Positions 16,112 through 24,683 of a stretch of DNA of 64,000 nucleotides are shown one piece after another. A program made the translations under genes and the position numbers. Position 1 is the stretch's first letter. The number at the start of each line of letters is the position of its first letter. The DNA lies in the NCBI RefSeq assembly GCF_020783335.1, contig NZ_CP086068.1:372001-436000 (forward strand). Reading direction: 5' to 3'. Below the pieces are notes generated by a model that had not been told where the DNA came from, made no database searches, and saw only the letters and a list, made by a program, of their open reading frames with translations. This DNA comes from Mucilaginibacter daejeonensis. Lineage in GTDB: Bacteria > Bacteroidota > Bacteroidia > Sphingobacteriales > Sphingobacteriaceae.

Positions 16112-18709
16112 TCAGGAATTTAACTGATCTTCGCGTACCGGCCTCAAGGGCGTTTCGGCGGCCTCATACCTATAGTTGTGGCGTGGGTAGGGCACAATGA
16201 ACGTGCGTTCAACACGAGCCGATCTTTTAAAGTACGGTATCCAGATAGCAGCTACCACAATGGCCTTAAAAATCGAAAAGACCGCATCGTTACTTACCTT
16301 GCCATTGTTCAACTGTGATGCCACAGCATAATCTGCAATATGATAAATGACGCTCAGGGCGTATAGGCCGGTAATGTATTTTGGCAGGATATCGCGTCGG
16401 TTGATGAGCAAAACCAAGCAGAAAATGGCATAGCTGATCATGAACGTGTTCATCACCATTTCGAAGATGAGTGTACTCTTGATGGCCCATTGATCAGTTC
16501 CAGGTAGCTGAAGGTTCCAGGTCTGCAGGTCAAAATAATTGGCCTGTAACATAGAGACCAATACCGCAAAGGGTGTAAGGAACAGGCTGATCGCGACCAA
16601 AATGAGCCAGCCGCCCAAATTGGTAAACCCGGCGCCGGGTTCAAATATGATCCCGTCGGTATCGGTACGGTAGATCTTGATGCCCAGAGCCACTAACCCG
16701 CCTGCTAAGAGTGCCGCAACGGCCATCATCCAGTAATTAGGCCTGAACGGTAGCTGTGATCGGTCGGGCGTGTAGCTGATCACGTACGACAGGAGGTCAT
16801 CACCTGCCTTGTCGGCATCCATTTTATAACGTTTCAACTTGTTCACCGGTACCGCGTTGCTCAGGTTGGTAAATGAATAATACAGGTGCATGGTATCGCC
16901 ATTAGCCGCGGTGCGTGCCGTAAGGTCGAACAAGCCGTTGTTGATCCTTTGCTGTCCTTCATCGATACTCCAGCCGCCGGGCATGATCACATTGATGGTT
17001 TGGTCGATGTGGCAAGGGTAGCTAAGCGCAAGCGGTACATGGGCATCATCAGCAATGTTGAGCATCACGTTGTTCACATAATTAGCATAGAACGATGCCT
17101 TATATTTACCTGATACACTGTCGCGCTTCAGCATGTCGGCAATGCGGTAGTGCTCAATGGTGGTCAGTACGTTCTTTACCGGGTCGTCGATCACGGTCAG
17201 GGAGTCGGCAGCGGCGGTCTTGGGGTGCGAGCGGGTGTAGTACTCCAGGTAGCCTTTCTCCGTTTCGGCCATACTTTTGTTGGCCAGTTGATCGCGCATA
17301 CGGTCGGCCTCGTTAAGGGTATATACTGAGGTTACGTCAAGCTTTACGCTATCCTTTTCATTACGTATGGTGTAATTTTCTACATAAGTGGACTTGCCCG
17401 CTTTGCCTGGCTCCAGCGTGCTCAGGGCATTGGTGCCCGGCTTAACGATCAATCCTTTAGCGTAGGCTGGGAAGTAGATGTTGGTGCCGGTGCCTCGCTG
17501 GTATGACATGGTCGCATCCACATTCACTCGGCGGCCATTCACCACGGCGGTCACCACCGCATGGTCAAAGGCATTGGGCGATGGCAGCAGGTCGGCCACG
17601 TGGCCTTTCAGGCTAGAGTTCACCAGTACCATATTGGCTTCTATACCGTTGGCGGTCAACATGGCCACCAGCAGGCGGGCCTTGTCCTTACAATCGCCAT
17701 AACGCTGGGCAAATACCTTTTCGGGCGCATTGGCGCGGTGCGAGTACTCACCTATCTCGATGCCCATGTAGCGCACCTCGTCTTGTACGAAAGTGGTGGC
17801 CAGCCTGAAATATCGTTGGGCATCGCCGTTGGCCTCTTTCTTGAACGCTTGTACCTGCTGGGCCAGCGCACCTTTTACAGTGGGTGCGGGCGGGTTCACC
17901 TTGAGCGCCCAGTCGGCCACCTGCTGCCAGTTCCGGTAGTCGGTGATGAGCAGGTGGGCATATTCATTGTGCCAGGAGGCCTCGCCATCGTAATTGTGGG
18001 CGGCCGGCATCTGGGTGCTTTGCCATTCGTAACAGGTGAGGCCGTTCTTGCTGCTCACTTTGGGCTGTGGTACCTTGTTCAGGTACTTGAAGTATAACGG
18101 CCGCTGAGGCGATACCAGCAGCGAGCGGTATACCTGTGCCACCGGCTGCGACCATTGAAAGTACCAATCCTTTGAAAAGTGCCCGTCAAATATGGGGTTA
18201 CGACCGGTGATGGTGTATGAATATTCGATGCGGTCGCCTTTTCGGATATCGTCCAATATACAATAGGCCGAGTAACTGCCCTGGTAAATAAAGCGCGAAA
18301 GCTCCTGCTCATCGGCCATTACCTTGAAGATGCCTGGCTTTAACCGCTTTTGCGGTAGGCCGTTGCGCCACACGGTAACGTCATGAAAGCTGAGCTGCTC
18401 GTAAGCCGGGTCGAAGCCGATGTCGATCTGTGAGCCGTTCTGTATGCCGGCCTCTGATATGATCTCGGTGATCATGTGGCGGTGGGTGGCCTGCGCCTCC
18501 ACATTGATCTGCTCTTCTACCAATTGGTAAAAATAGCCGTTCTCGACCGTGCGGAGCGGCACCTTTTTATCATAACGTTGGTAAGTGTTGAGCCAGGTTG
18601 GGCGTGGCGATATATGTACCGCAGGAGTAGCGGCCCTTGTTGTAAGCGAAAGGCCGGCCAAAAACAGCCCAATGAGCAGGATGGATAAGCGTAAAGGTTT
18701 AGTGTGCAT
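16112..18709 (-). CDS. DUF3857 / transglutaminase-like membrane protein with DUF2569-like tail
   Basis: An 865-residue envelope protein. A signal peptide or N-terminal helix (residues 5-26) precedes a DUF3857 domain (about 50-250). The transglutaminase core has Cys340 in RYGDCKDKARLL, His in NAFDHAVVT and Asp in NVDATMSY, a complete thiol-protease-like triad. After a beta domain there is a helix near residue 660. The C-terminal part (GGWLILVAISLFLTPFAVL and three more hydrophobic helices) resembles DUF2569. The bulk is probably periplasmic with a membrane-anchored tail. Biochemical role is unknown; relatives are common in Bacteroidota. It converges directly on the epimerase gene. Confidence 0.83.
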   Translation of the reverse strand: MHTKPLRLSILLIGLFLAGLSLTTRAATPAVHISPRPTWLNTYQRYDKKVPLRTVENGYFYQLVEEQINVEAQATHRHMITEIISEAGIQNGSQIDIGFDPAYEQLSFHDVTVWRNGLPQKRLKPGIFKVMADEQELSRFIYQGSYSAYCILDDIRKGDRIEYSYTITGRNPIFDGHFSKDWYFQWSQPVAQVYRSLLVSPQRPLYFKYLNKVPQPKVSSKNGLTCYEWQSTQMPAAHNYDGEASWHNEYAHLLITDYRNWQQVADWALKVNPPAPTVKGALAQQVQAFKKEANGDAQRYFRLATTFVQDEVRYMGIEIGEYSHRANAPEKVFAQRYGDCKDKARLLVAMLTANGIEANMVLVNSSLKGHVADLLPSPNAFDHAVVTAVVNGRRVNVDATMSYQRGTGTNIYFPAYAKGLIVKPGTNALSTLEPGKAGKSTYVENYTIRNEKDSVKLDVTSVYTLNEADRMRDQLANKSMAETEKGYLEYYTRSHPKTAAADSLTVIDDPVKNVLTTIEHYRIADMLKRDSVSGKYKASFYANYVNNVMLNIADDAHVPLALSYPCHIDQTINVIMPGGWSIDEGQQRINNGLFDLTARTAANGDTMHLYYSFTNLSNAVPVNKLKRYKMDADKAGDDLLSYVISYTPDRSQLPFRPNYWMMAVAALLAGGLVALGIKIYRTDTDGIIFEPGAGFTNLGGWLILVAISLFLTPFAVLVSMLQANYFDLQTWNLQLPGTDQWAIKSTLIFEMVMNTFMISYAIFCLVLLINRRDILPKYITGLYALSVIYHIADYAVASQLNNGKVSNDAVFSIFKAIVVAAIWIPYFKRSARVERTFIVPYPRHNYRYEAAETPLRPVREDQLNS

Positions 18710-19114
18710 AATGTGCCCTTAAATTAATGAATGGCACGATAAAATGCAGCTTATTGATCAAGATATTTTTTAGGCAAGAAAGGACTCGCTAAAGTACTCT
18801 TAAAGTGAAGCTCAACTTAAAGCCCTCCCTCCCGGGGAGTGATGGGAGCGCTGTTCGGAGAGGCTGTTCACTGTTACACCGCTGTAACAGAATTCCCCAA
18901 ATTTCCCCACTTTTCAGCATTACGAAATTCGTAAAAACCCAAATTTTTCCAGAAAAAACAACGTTTTTCAAGAATGTAACACCAAATGTAACAGCATTTA
19001 GCCTAATGTAACACCCAAATGTAACACTTGCAGGGCTGTCCGCTGGCGCTAAAAGGGCCGACCGGCGGTATCATTACGAATTTCATAATGCTTGGCAGTA
19101 CACATCCAGCTACT
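18710..19114. other. Intergenic region carrying dispersed repeat copy A
   Basis: About 400 bases with no gene. It holds a degenerate G+C-rich hairpin module at 18820-18840 (AAAGCCCTCCCTCCCGGGGA, minus-orientation relative of the CCCTCCCC terminators) and, at 18871-19027, one copy of the TGTAACA element described separately. An open frame across 18805-19011 is made of repeat sequence and is not a credible gene. Confidence 0.6.
18871..19027 (+). repeat. TGTAACA dispersed element, copy A
   Basis: An element of about 157 bp that matches 61178-61322 on the opposite strand along nearly its whole length. Order: TGTTACA-CCGC-TGTAACA inverted repeat; GAATTCCCCAAATTTCCCCA block; CTTTTCAGC; the 15-bp palindrome TTACGAAATTCGTAA; a TTTTTCCAGAA block; then four ATGTAAC direct repeats with variable spacers. 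Two copies in one window in non-coding DNA point to a dispersed family. No coding capacity is visible. Confidence 0.8.
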
Positions 19115-20515
19115 CTATAGCTCTATTTTTTGGTGCTGGTAAGGTATCTCGATGTTATCAAAACCTTTGTCTTTCAAGGTTTGGGCAAAGTGCTGTTGCA
19201 CATCATACTCGCCATGGATCAGGAACAGGTTCTTGACCTTGGCCGGGTCCTGGCAGCTTAAAAAATGCAGCAGGTCCTCGTAGTCGCCATGGGCGCTCAT
19301 GCTCTTGATCACGCACACCTTTGCCTTTACATCATACTGATCACCAAATATATACACCTGCTTGTTGCCGTTCATTAATTGGCCACCCAGGCTGCTTGGC
19401 TCGCAATAACCCACGATCAGGATAGTGTTCTTCTCGTTCTCGATGTTATTGCGGATGTGGTGCCTTACACGGCCCGCCTCGGCCATACCTGAGGAGGAAA
19501 TGATCACCATTGGGCGCGGGTCATCATTCAGGGCCATTGATTCCTCGGTAGACTGCACGAACCGCAACCCTTTGAAACCGAACGGGTCATGGTCGGTCTT
19601 CATTACCTCTTTCACCTCTTTATTGTACTCTTCGGGGTGGTCCTTGATCACCTGCGTGGCCTTGTCAGACAGGGGGCTATCTACAAAGTACAGCGTATCC
19701 GGCAGGGTATTCTTCAATTCCAGCGAGTTCAATGCATACAGCAACTCTTGCGTACGGCCCACACTGAACGCGGGGATGATCACCTTGCCACGTTTAATGA
19801 TGCAGGTCTCATGGATGATCTCGCGCAGGGCATCAGCAATGGGGTCAAGGTCTTTGTGTAACGAATCACCATAGGTCGATTCAAGCAGGATATGGTCGGC
19901 TTGCGGAAAGGTTTGCGGACTGCGCAGTAACAGATCGCCGTAACGGCCCACATCGCCACTGAAGGTGATGCGCGTCTCTTTGTTATCTTCTTTGATGGTC
20001 AAATGTATCGCAGCGCTGCCGATCACGTGCCCGGCATCGGTCAGCATGAACTTTACGTTAGGGTTGATGTCGGTCTCTTGCTGATACTCCACTACCTTGA
20101 ACAGTCTTAAAGCCTCCATGGCCTGCTCTTCGGTGTATAGCGCGCTTAGTGTTTCCTGGCCTTTCTTTTTGCGCTGGCGGTTCTCAAAATCGGCGTCCTG
20201 CTCCTGTATCTTGGCCGAATCCATGAGTAGGATGCGGGCCAGTTCCATGGTGGGAGCAGTGCAGTAGATCGGGCCATCGTAGCCCTCGGCCACCAGCTTG
20301 GGTATCAGTCCGCAATGGTCAATATGCGCATGCGACAAGATCATGGCATCTACCTTTTTGGGGTTGAAGCCAAAATGCTCGTTCATCTCCTCGGTCTTTT
20401 CGCCAAGGCCCTGGAACATGCCACAGTCCAGCAGTATGCTGGTGCCATCATTAAGCTGAACGATATGTTTGCTGCCGGTCACCTTGCGCGCAGCACCATG
20501 AAAAGTTATATGCAT
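19115..20515 (-). CDS. Metallo-beta-lactamase/beta-CASP RNA nuclease
   Basis: A 466-residue beta-CASP metallonuclease related to archaeal/bacterial CPSF-like RNases such as TTHA0252 (family knowledge). It cleaves or trims RNA in the cytoplasm with two zinc ions. Zinc ligands are in SHAHIDHCG (His62, His64, Asp66, His67), with a further His in TDAGHVIGSAA and Asp in FSGDVGRYGD. The beta-CASP insertion has IPAFSVGRTQELLYAL and SSSGMAEAGRVRHHI. The C-terminal motif is MSAHGDYEDLL. Full length. Single gene with no operon partner. Confidence 0.92.
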   Translation of the reverse strand: MHITFHGAARKVTGSKHIVQLNDGTSILLDCGMFQGLGEKTEEMNEHFGFNPKKVDAMILSHAHIDHCGLIPKLVAEGYDGPIYCTAPTMELARILLMDSAKIQEQDADFENRQRKKKGQETLSALYTEEQAMEALRLFKVVEYQQETDINPNVKFMLTDAGHVIGSAAIHLTIKEDNKETRITFSGDVGRYGDLLLRSPQTFPQADHILLESTYGDSLHKDLDPIADALREIIHETCIIKRGKVIIPAFSVGRTQELLYALNSLELKNTLPDTLYFVDSPLSDKATQVIKDHPEEYNKEVKEVMKTDHDPFGFKGLRFVQSTEESMALNDDPRPMVIISSSGMAEAGRVRHHIRNNIENEKNTILIVGYCEPSSLGGQLMNGNKQVYIFGDQYDVKAKVCVIKSMSAHGDYEDLLHFLSCQDPAKVKNLFLIHGEYDVQQHFAQTLKDKGFDNIEIPYQHQKIEL

Positions 20516-20581
20516 CAGTACTTAGGTTTTAAGCTGTACAACTGTGCATGGCAACAAATGTTGGTATAGCGTATAAAATAA

Positions 20582-20612
20582 TTTGTCTACTAAATAATTA
20601 GTTGTAGCTTTA
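20582..20612 (+). promoter_or_regulatory. Promoter and candidate BlaI operator of the blaI-M56 operon
   Basis: TTTG at 20582-20585 and TAGCTTTA at 20605-20612 are 19 bases apart, close to the Bacteroidota consensus TTTG-N19/20-TAnnTTTG. Between and overlapping them, an imperfect dyad CTAC...GTAG (20587-20607, with an internal A/T pair) sits where a BlaI/MecI-type repressor would block RNA polymerase. Autorepression is inferred from position. Confidence 0.5.
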
Positions 20613-20667
20613 AATTATTGAGCATAAGCTGATCGAACTAGTGGTCAGCGTTTTATTCGTACTTTTT

Positions 20668-21039
20668 ATGGAGATCAAAGAACTTACCCGCGCCGAGGAG
20701 CAGCTGATGCATGTGCTCTGGCAGATCAAAAAGGGTTATGTTAAAGATGTGATAGACCGCCTGCCTGAGCCCAAACCGGCTTATAACACGGTATCTACCA
20801 TTATCAGGATATTGGAGACCAAGGGTTTTGTAGGGCATACCGCTTACGGCAAAAGCCACGAATATCATCCGATCATTAGTAAGGATGAGTATCAGAACTT
20901 TGCCTCCGACAAACTACTGACCGGCTATTTTGATAATTCGGTGAAAAGGATGTTCTCCTTTTTTGTGCAAAAGGAAAAGATCAATGTAAAAGAGGCCGAT
21001 GAGATCATGAAACTTATCGAAAAGTTCAAGGACCAATAA
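20668..21039 (+). CDS. BlaI/MecI/CopY family transcriptional repressor
   Basis: A 123-residue winged-helix repressor. MEIKELTRAEEQLMHVLWQ opens helix 1, KPAYNTVSTIIRILETKGFVGH is the recognition helix and wing, and the C-terminal part (YFDNSVKRMFSFF ... VKEADEIMKLIEKF) forms the dimerisation helices. In known systems this repressor is cleaved when the partner M56 sensor protease is activated. The ATG at 20668 is the family start; nine extra N-terminal codons from a GTG upstream are not supported. The M56 gene begins 19 bases after the stop. Confidence 0.93.
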   Translation: MEIKELTRAEEQLMHVLWQIKKGYVKDVIDRLPEPKPAYNTVSTIIRILETKGFVGHTAYGKSHEYHPIISKDEYQNFASDKLLTGYFDNSVKRMFSFFVQKEKINVKEADEIMKLIEKFKDQ

Positions 21040-21058
21040 CCTTTAACCGCATACCGCT

Positions 21059-22780
21059 ATGACCTGGTGGCACTATTTATTGCTGAGCAACCTGTACCTC
21101 ATCCTGTTCTACGGGTTCTATGTGGCGCTGCTGCGCCGTGAGACCTTTTTTCAACTTAACCGGATCTACCTGGTCAGTTCGGCCGTGGTATCATTTGTGA
21201 TCCCGCTAATGCAGTATGACCTGGTCAAACAGTGGTTCATTACCCAAAAGGTACAGCAAACCATCTATAGCGCCAGCCCATCGGTCATTTATCAGTTCAA
21301 CGGCATGCAGCCCGATAACGTGACCACAGGCGAGATACTGCGTTTTATTTACATGGCCGGTATAGCAGTGCTGAGCATTAAGTTGATGTGGCAATTGTTC
21401 GCGCTCAATAAGATCATACGCAACGGTACGGGAGCAGCGGCCTGGTCATTTTTTAAAAAGATCAGGGTTGATGATGACCTTGCCGACCGGCAGGTGATCA
21501 TGGCTCACGAGGAGGTGCATGCCCGCCAATGGCACTCGGCCGATGTGCTGCTTATCGAGGTCATTATGATCATCAACTGGTTCAACCCAATGGTATATCT
21601 TTATCGCCGGTCGATCAAAAATATACACGAATTCATCGCCGATCGCGATGCGCTTGAAAGTGGTGTCAATAAGGCCGAATATGCCATGCTGCTGGTGAGC
21701 CAAACATTCGATACGCCGGTGCACCATCTACTGAACCCATTCTTTGATGGCAGTGTGCTCAAGCAGCGCATCATGATGCTGCAAAAGAACCGGTCGAGCT
21801 ATGTGGCACTGATCAAGTACGGATTTTCGGCACCGTTGTTCGCTCTCATGCTGATCTTATCATCAGCAACGATCAATAACAGCAAGGTGATCAAAACGAT
21901 CAGGAAAGAGGCCCTCACTATCTTAGATGCGCCTGCGCCGGTAACAATGGATCAGATAGCGCCTGAACAGCAGATCGCTGCCCCGCCACAGCCACAAGAG
22001 GAATTGCACATGAGTGCCGCCGACCTCAAGACCAGCAATGATTTGGTGGTGCAAGACAAACCCGTTACCATTGCTGCCGACCGCGTTGGTAAAAGCGTTG
22101 ACACACTTAAGCCTGACGACCATCATGAGGTTTTCACCGTGGTTGAAAAGTTACCGGAGTTCCCGGGTGGCGTTAGTTCGTTCTTCAATTTCCTGCATAA
22201 GAACCTGCGTTATCCCGAAGAAGCCAAACAAAACAACGTGCAAGGCCGCGTGAACGTGACCTTTGTGGTAAGGCGCGACGGCTCTCTGGATGATGTGAAA
22301 GCATTAAGCGACCGTTTAGGTGGAGGTTTAAGCGAAGAAGCGGTAAGAGTTATTAAAGCCTCGCCTAAATGGATCCCTGGCGAGCAAAATGACCGTAAGG
22401 TAGATGTACAATACACCGTGCCGGTGATCTTCAACATGATGAACCAGGAAGATGCACAACTTCGAAAAGATTCACTCCGGGAAGTACCTAAGATCGTGTA
22501 CCTGCGCAGAAATACTTTTTCGACAGGTTCGGCATCCACCGACAGTACATCAGGAAAGAAAAAGGTCACGGTAGTTTTCGGCTATAAAGTTAAGGACGCC
22601 TCCAAAGATGTGGCCCCTCTGTATATGATCGACGGTAAAGAGGCTCCCGAAAACTTCAAGATCGGCTCTTTGTCGCCGGACAAGATCCAATCTATAGATG
22701 TACGTAAGCGAGGCGATGTAGCTCAGGGTACGAGCACCGATCGCAGCGTGATCAGTATCACACTTAAAAAGGATAAATAA
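21059..22780 (+). CDS. BlaR1-like M56 sensor peptidase fused to a TonB C-terminal domain
   Basis: A 573-residue membrane protein. Four N-terminal hydrophobic segments anchor an M56 gluzincin protease with the zinc motif HEEVH (His150, Glu151, His154) and downstream EFIADRDAL for the third ligand. Another helix (about 265-285) is followed by a Pro-rich periplasmic linker. A TonB C-terminal domain follows (RYPEEAKQNNVQGRVNVTFV ... WIPGEQNDRKVDVQYTVPV), then a tail with a TonB-dependent-receptor-plug-like GxKVKDASKDVAPLYMIDGK segment. Sensor/protease and energy-transducer modules are joined, a Bacteroidota pattern. It likely inactivates the upstream repressor on an envelope signal; the signal is unknown. 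Confidence 0.88.
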   Translation: MTWWHYLLLSNLYLILFYGFYVALLRRETFFQLNRIYLVSSAVVSFVIPLMQYDLVKQWFITQKVQQTIYSASPSVIYQFNGMQPDNVTTGEILRFIYMAGIAVLSIKLMWQLFALNKIIRNGTGAAAWSFFKKIRVDDDLADRQVIMAHEEVHARQWHSADVLLIEVIMIINWFNPMVYLYRRSIKNIHEFIADRDALESGVNKAEYAMLLVSQTFDTPVHHLLNPFFDGSVLKQRIMMLQKNRSSYVALIKYGFSAPLFALMLILSSATINNSKVIKTIRKEALTILDAPAPVTMDQIAPEQQIAAPPQPQEELHMSAADLKTSNDLVVQDKPVTIAADRVGKSVDTLKPDDHHEVFTVVEKLPEFPGGVSSFFNFLHKNLRYPEEAKQNNVQGRVNVTFVVRRDGSLDDVKALSDRLGGGLSEEAVRVIKASPKWIPGEQNDRKVDVQYTVPVIFNMMNQEDAQLRKDSLREVPKIVYLRRNTFSTGSASTDSTSGKKKVTVVFGYKVKDASKDVAPLYMIDGKEAPENFKIGSLSPDKIQSIDVRKRGDVAQGTSTDRSVISITLKKDK

Positions 22781-22801
22781 GTACCTGCTAATAGGAATAA
22801 C

Positions 22802-22836
22802 AAAAAGCCCCTCTCATTACCTGAAAGGGGCTTTTT
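22802..22836. terminator. Bidirectional terminator
   Basis: AAAAAGCCCCT (22802-22812) pairs perfectly with AGGGGCTTTTT (22826-22836). A-tract and T-tract allow use by both the M56 gene and the converging response-regulator gene. Confidence 0.85.
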
Positions 22837-22865
22837 AGTTGTTATGAAAATGCCTGGGATCCTTA

Positions 22866-23309
22866 TCAGCTCAATTCTTCAGTTTCAGGGAAATACTGGT
22901 TCACCAGCTCTAATACCATTTCGGGGCGAAGAGGCTTGTGATAGAAAGTGGCTATATCTTTGTCTTTCATGGCCCGGTCGCGGTCGTCGGTGTTGAGCGA
23001 GGTGGTCAGCATGATCACCACGATGCGTGCCTTCTGCGTTTCAGGAAGTGCATGATATGCCTCCATAAATTCCCAGCCGTTCATGCCCGGCATATTGATA
23101 TCTAAAAAGATAATACCCGGGCGTTTAATGTCCTCGGTACCTTCATACTTGCCACTATAGGTCAAAAATTCGAGTGCCTCCACGGCAGAAGTAAGGGCCT
23201 GTACGTCCACGTCGAGGCCTGCGCGCTCGATGATCTTTTTGTGCAGAAAATTGGTAGGCTTGTCATCGTCGATCAGCAATACGTGATCAAGATCTCTGAT
23301 CTTCTTCAT
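22866..23309 (-). CDS. Single-domain response regulator
   Basis: A 147-residue CheY-like receiver without output domain. The acidic cluster is LLIDDDKPTN, the phospho-acceptor is Asp70 in IIFLDINMPGMNGWEF, the Thr is in VVIMLTTSLN and the conserved Lys is in FYHKPLRP. It begins 12 bases downstream of the histidine-kinase stop, so it is probably the kinase's direct phosphorelay target. It ends within reach of the bidirectional terminator. Downstream partner unknown. Confidence 0.92.
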   Translation of the reverse strand: MKKIRDLDHVLLIDDDKPTNFLHKKIIERAGLDVDVQALTSAVEALEFLTYSGKYEGTEDIKRPGIIFLDINMPGMNGWEFMEAYHALPETQKARIVVIMLTTSLNTDDRDRAMKDKDIATFYHKPLRPEMVLELVNQYFPETEELS

Positions 23310-23321
23310 CTATAATAAATA

Positions 23322-24413
23322 TTATAAAGCCACAGTGAAACTAAAGGTACTTCCCTGGTCAGGTACCGAGTCTACCTCTATCTCGCCGTTGTGCATAACA
23401 GCTATCTTTTTGCAATGGGCCAGGCCAATGCCGTTGCCCGGATACTCGTCGCGGTTGTTGAGGCGCTGGAAGATCAGGAATATCTTGTCCTTGTGTTTTA
23501 CATCGATGCCGATCCCATTGTCGGCCACAAAGAACCGCCAGCCCATGCTAAATGGTTCTGCCTTGATCGTGATCTCAGGAGCTACACCGCGGCGAGTAAA
23601 TTTAACGGCGTTAGTGATCAGGTTCTGGAACAACTGGCGCAGCTCGGTAGGGTAGGCCTTAATGATCGGCATATCATCGATATGCAGCCTGGCGCCCGAC
23701 GCGATGATCAGTGAATCAAGGTCATGGATCACCTCACTAAGCAGGGCGTTCACGTTCACCATCTCCGTGCCACGGCTTTTGCCTATGCGCGAATGGTCCA
23801 GCAGGTCCTTGATCAGGTTGCGCATCCGCTCTGATGCCTCTTGTATAAAGTCGATGTACATTTGCGCATCATCGTCATGCACATGAGCGTATTCCGTTTT
23901 AAGCAGGTCAATAAAGTTACTGACGGTCAATAGAGGCTCCTGCAGGTCGTGCGAGGCAATGTAAACGAATTGTTCCAACTCCTTGTTCTTAAGCTTTAGC
24001 TCGTTCAGGTGCTGTTCGAGGGCCTGTGCGGCCAGCATCTTGTCGGTAAGGTCGCGGGTCACTTTGGTGAAACCGATGATCGTACGCTCTGGGTCACGAA
24101 TGGGCGTGATGAGCACGCTTCCCCAAAAACGGCTGCCATCTTTACGAACGCGCCAGCCTTCATCAAAAGCCTTACCTTCGATACGGGCCCTGTTCAAAAG
24201 CATGTCGGGCTTTCCCTTAAGCCTGTCCTCTTCGCCATAGAACATCCTGAAACTGTTGCCTATAGCCTCTTCGGCTTTATAACCTTTGATCTTTTCGGCG
24301 CCTTTGTTCCAGTTCTCGATATTGCCCTCTGTATCCAGCAGCAAGATGGCATAGTCCTCTATCTCGCCCACCATGTTCAGTAACAAAAAGTTCTTTGCCT
24401 CGTCGGTCATCAT
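23322..24413 (-). CDS. PAS-domain soluble histidine kinase
   Basis: A 363-residue cytoplasmic sensor kinase. The PAS domain is at about 15-125 (LLDTEGNIENWNKGAEKIKGY; PAC part GFTKVTRDLTDK). A coiled-coil linker follows, then HisKA with His155 in YIASHDLQEPL, the phytochrome-like H box. The ATPase domain has N (LFQNLITNAVKFTRRG), G1 (VADNGIGID), F (IFLIFQRLNNRDEYPG) and G2 (GNGIGLAHCKKI) boxes. No membrane segment. In operon with the receiver gene 12 bases downstream. Either of two adjacent Met codons could be the start. Confidence 0.92.
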   Translation of the reverse strand: MMTDEAKNFLLLNMVGEIEDYAILLLDTEGNIENWNKGAEKIKGYKAEEAIGNSFRMFYGEEDRLKGKPDMLLNRARIEGKAFDEGWRVRKDGSRFWGSVLITPIRDPERTIIGFTKVTRDLTDKMLAAQALEQHLNELKLKNKELEQFVYIASHDLQEPLLTVSNFIDLLKTEYAHVHDDDAQMYIDFIQEASERMRNLIKDLLDHSRIGKSRGTEMVNVNALLSEVIHDLDSLIIASGARLHIDDMPIIKAYPTELRQLFQNLITNAVKFTRRGVAPEITIKAEPFSMGWRFFVADNGIGIDVKHKDKIFLIFQRLNNRDEYPGNGIGLAHCKKIAVMHNGEIEVDSVPDQGSTFSFTVAL

Positions 24414-24683
24414 CTATGCGAAAAAAAATGGTCTTTGGGATCTTGCGAGAAATACTTTAGGTAGGATGAAATTAATGAAATGTTTTCCTGTAGAGCAGTA
24501 TTTTTTGACGAAACAAACGAACACGCTATTTATTTTCACATGGGTAAATTTACCATTACACTATAGTTAAACAGATGTCGTAAGTCAGCGTTATCATGCC
24601 ATTTTGTAAACATTGCGCCATAAAAAGAGTAGATGAATGACAAAACATTTTCTTAGCCTGATAATTGTGTTGATGAGCACGAT

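Noticed and set aside
18805..19011. 68-codon plus-strand frame in the intergenic region
   Set aside because: It is composed largely of the dispersed TGTAACA element. The same stretch in copy B is not kept open in the corresponding frame, so it is not a gene.
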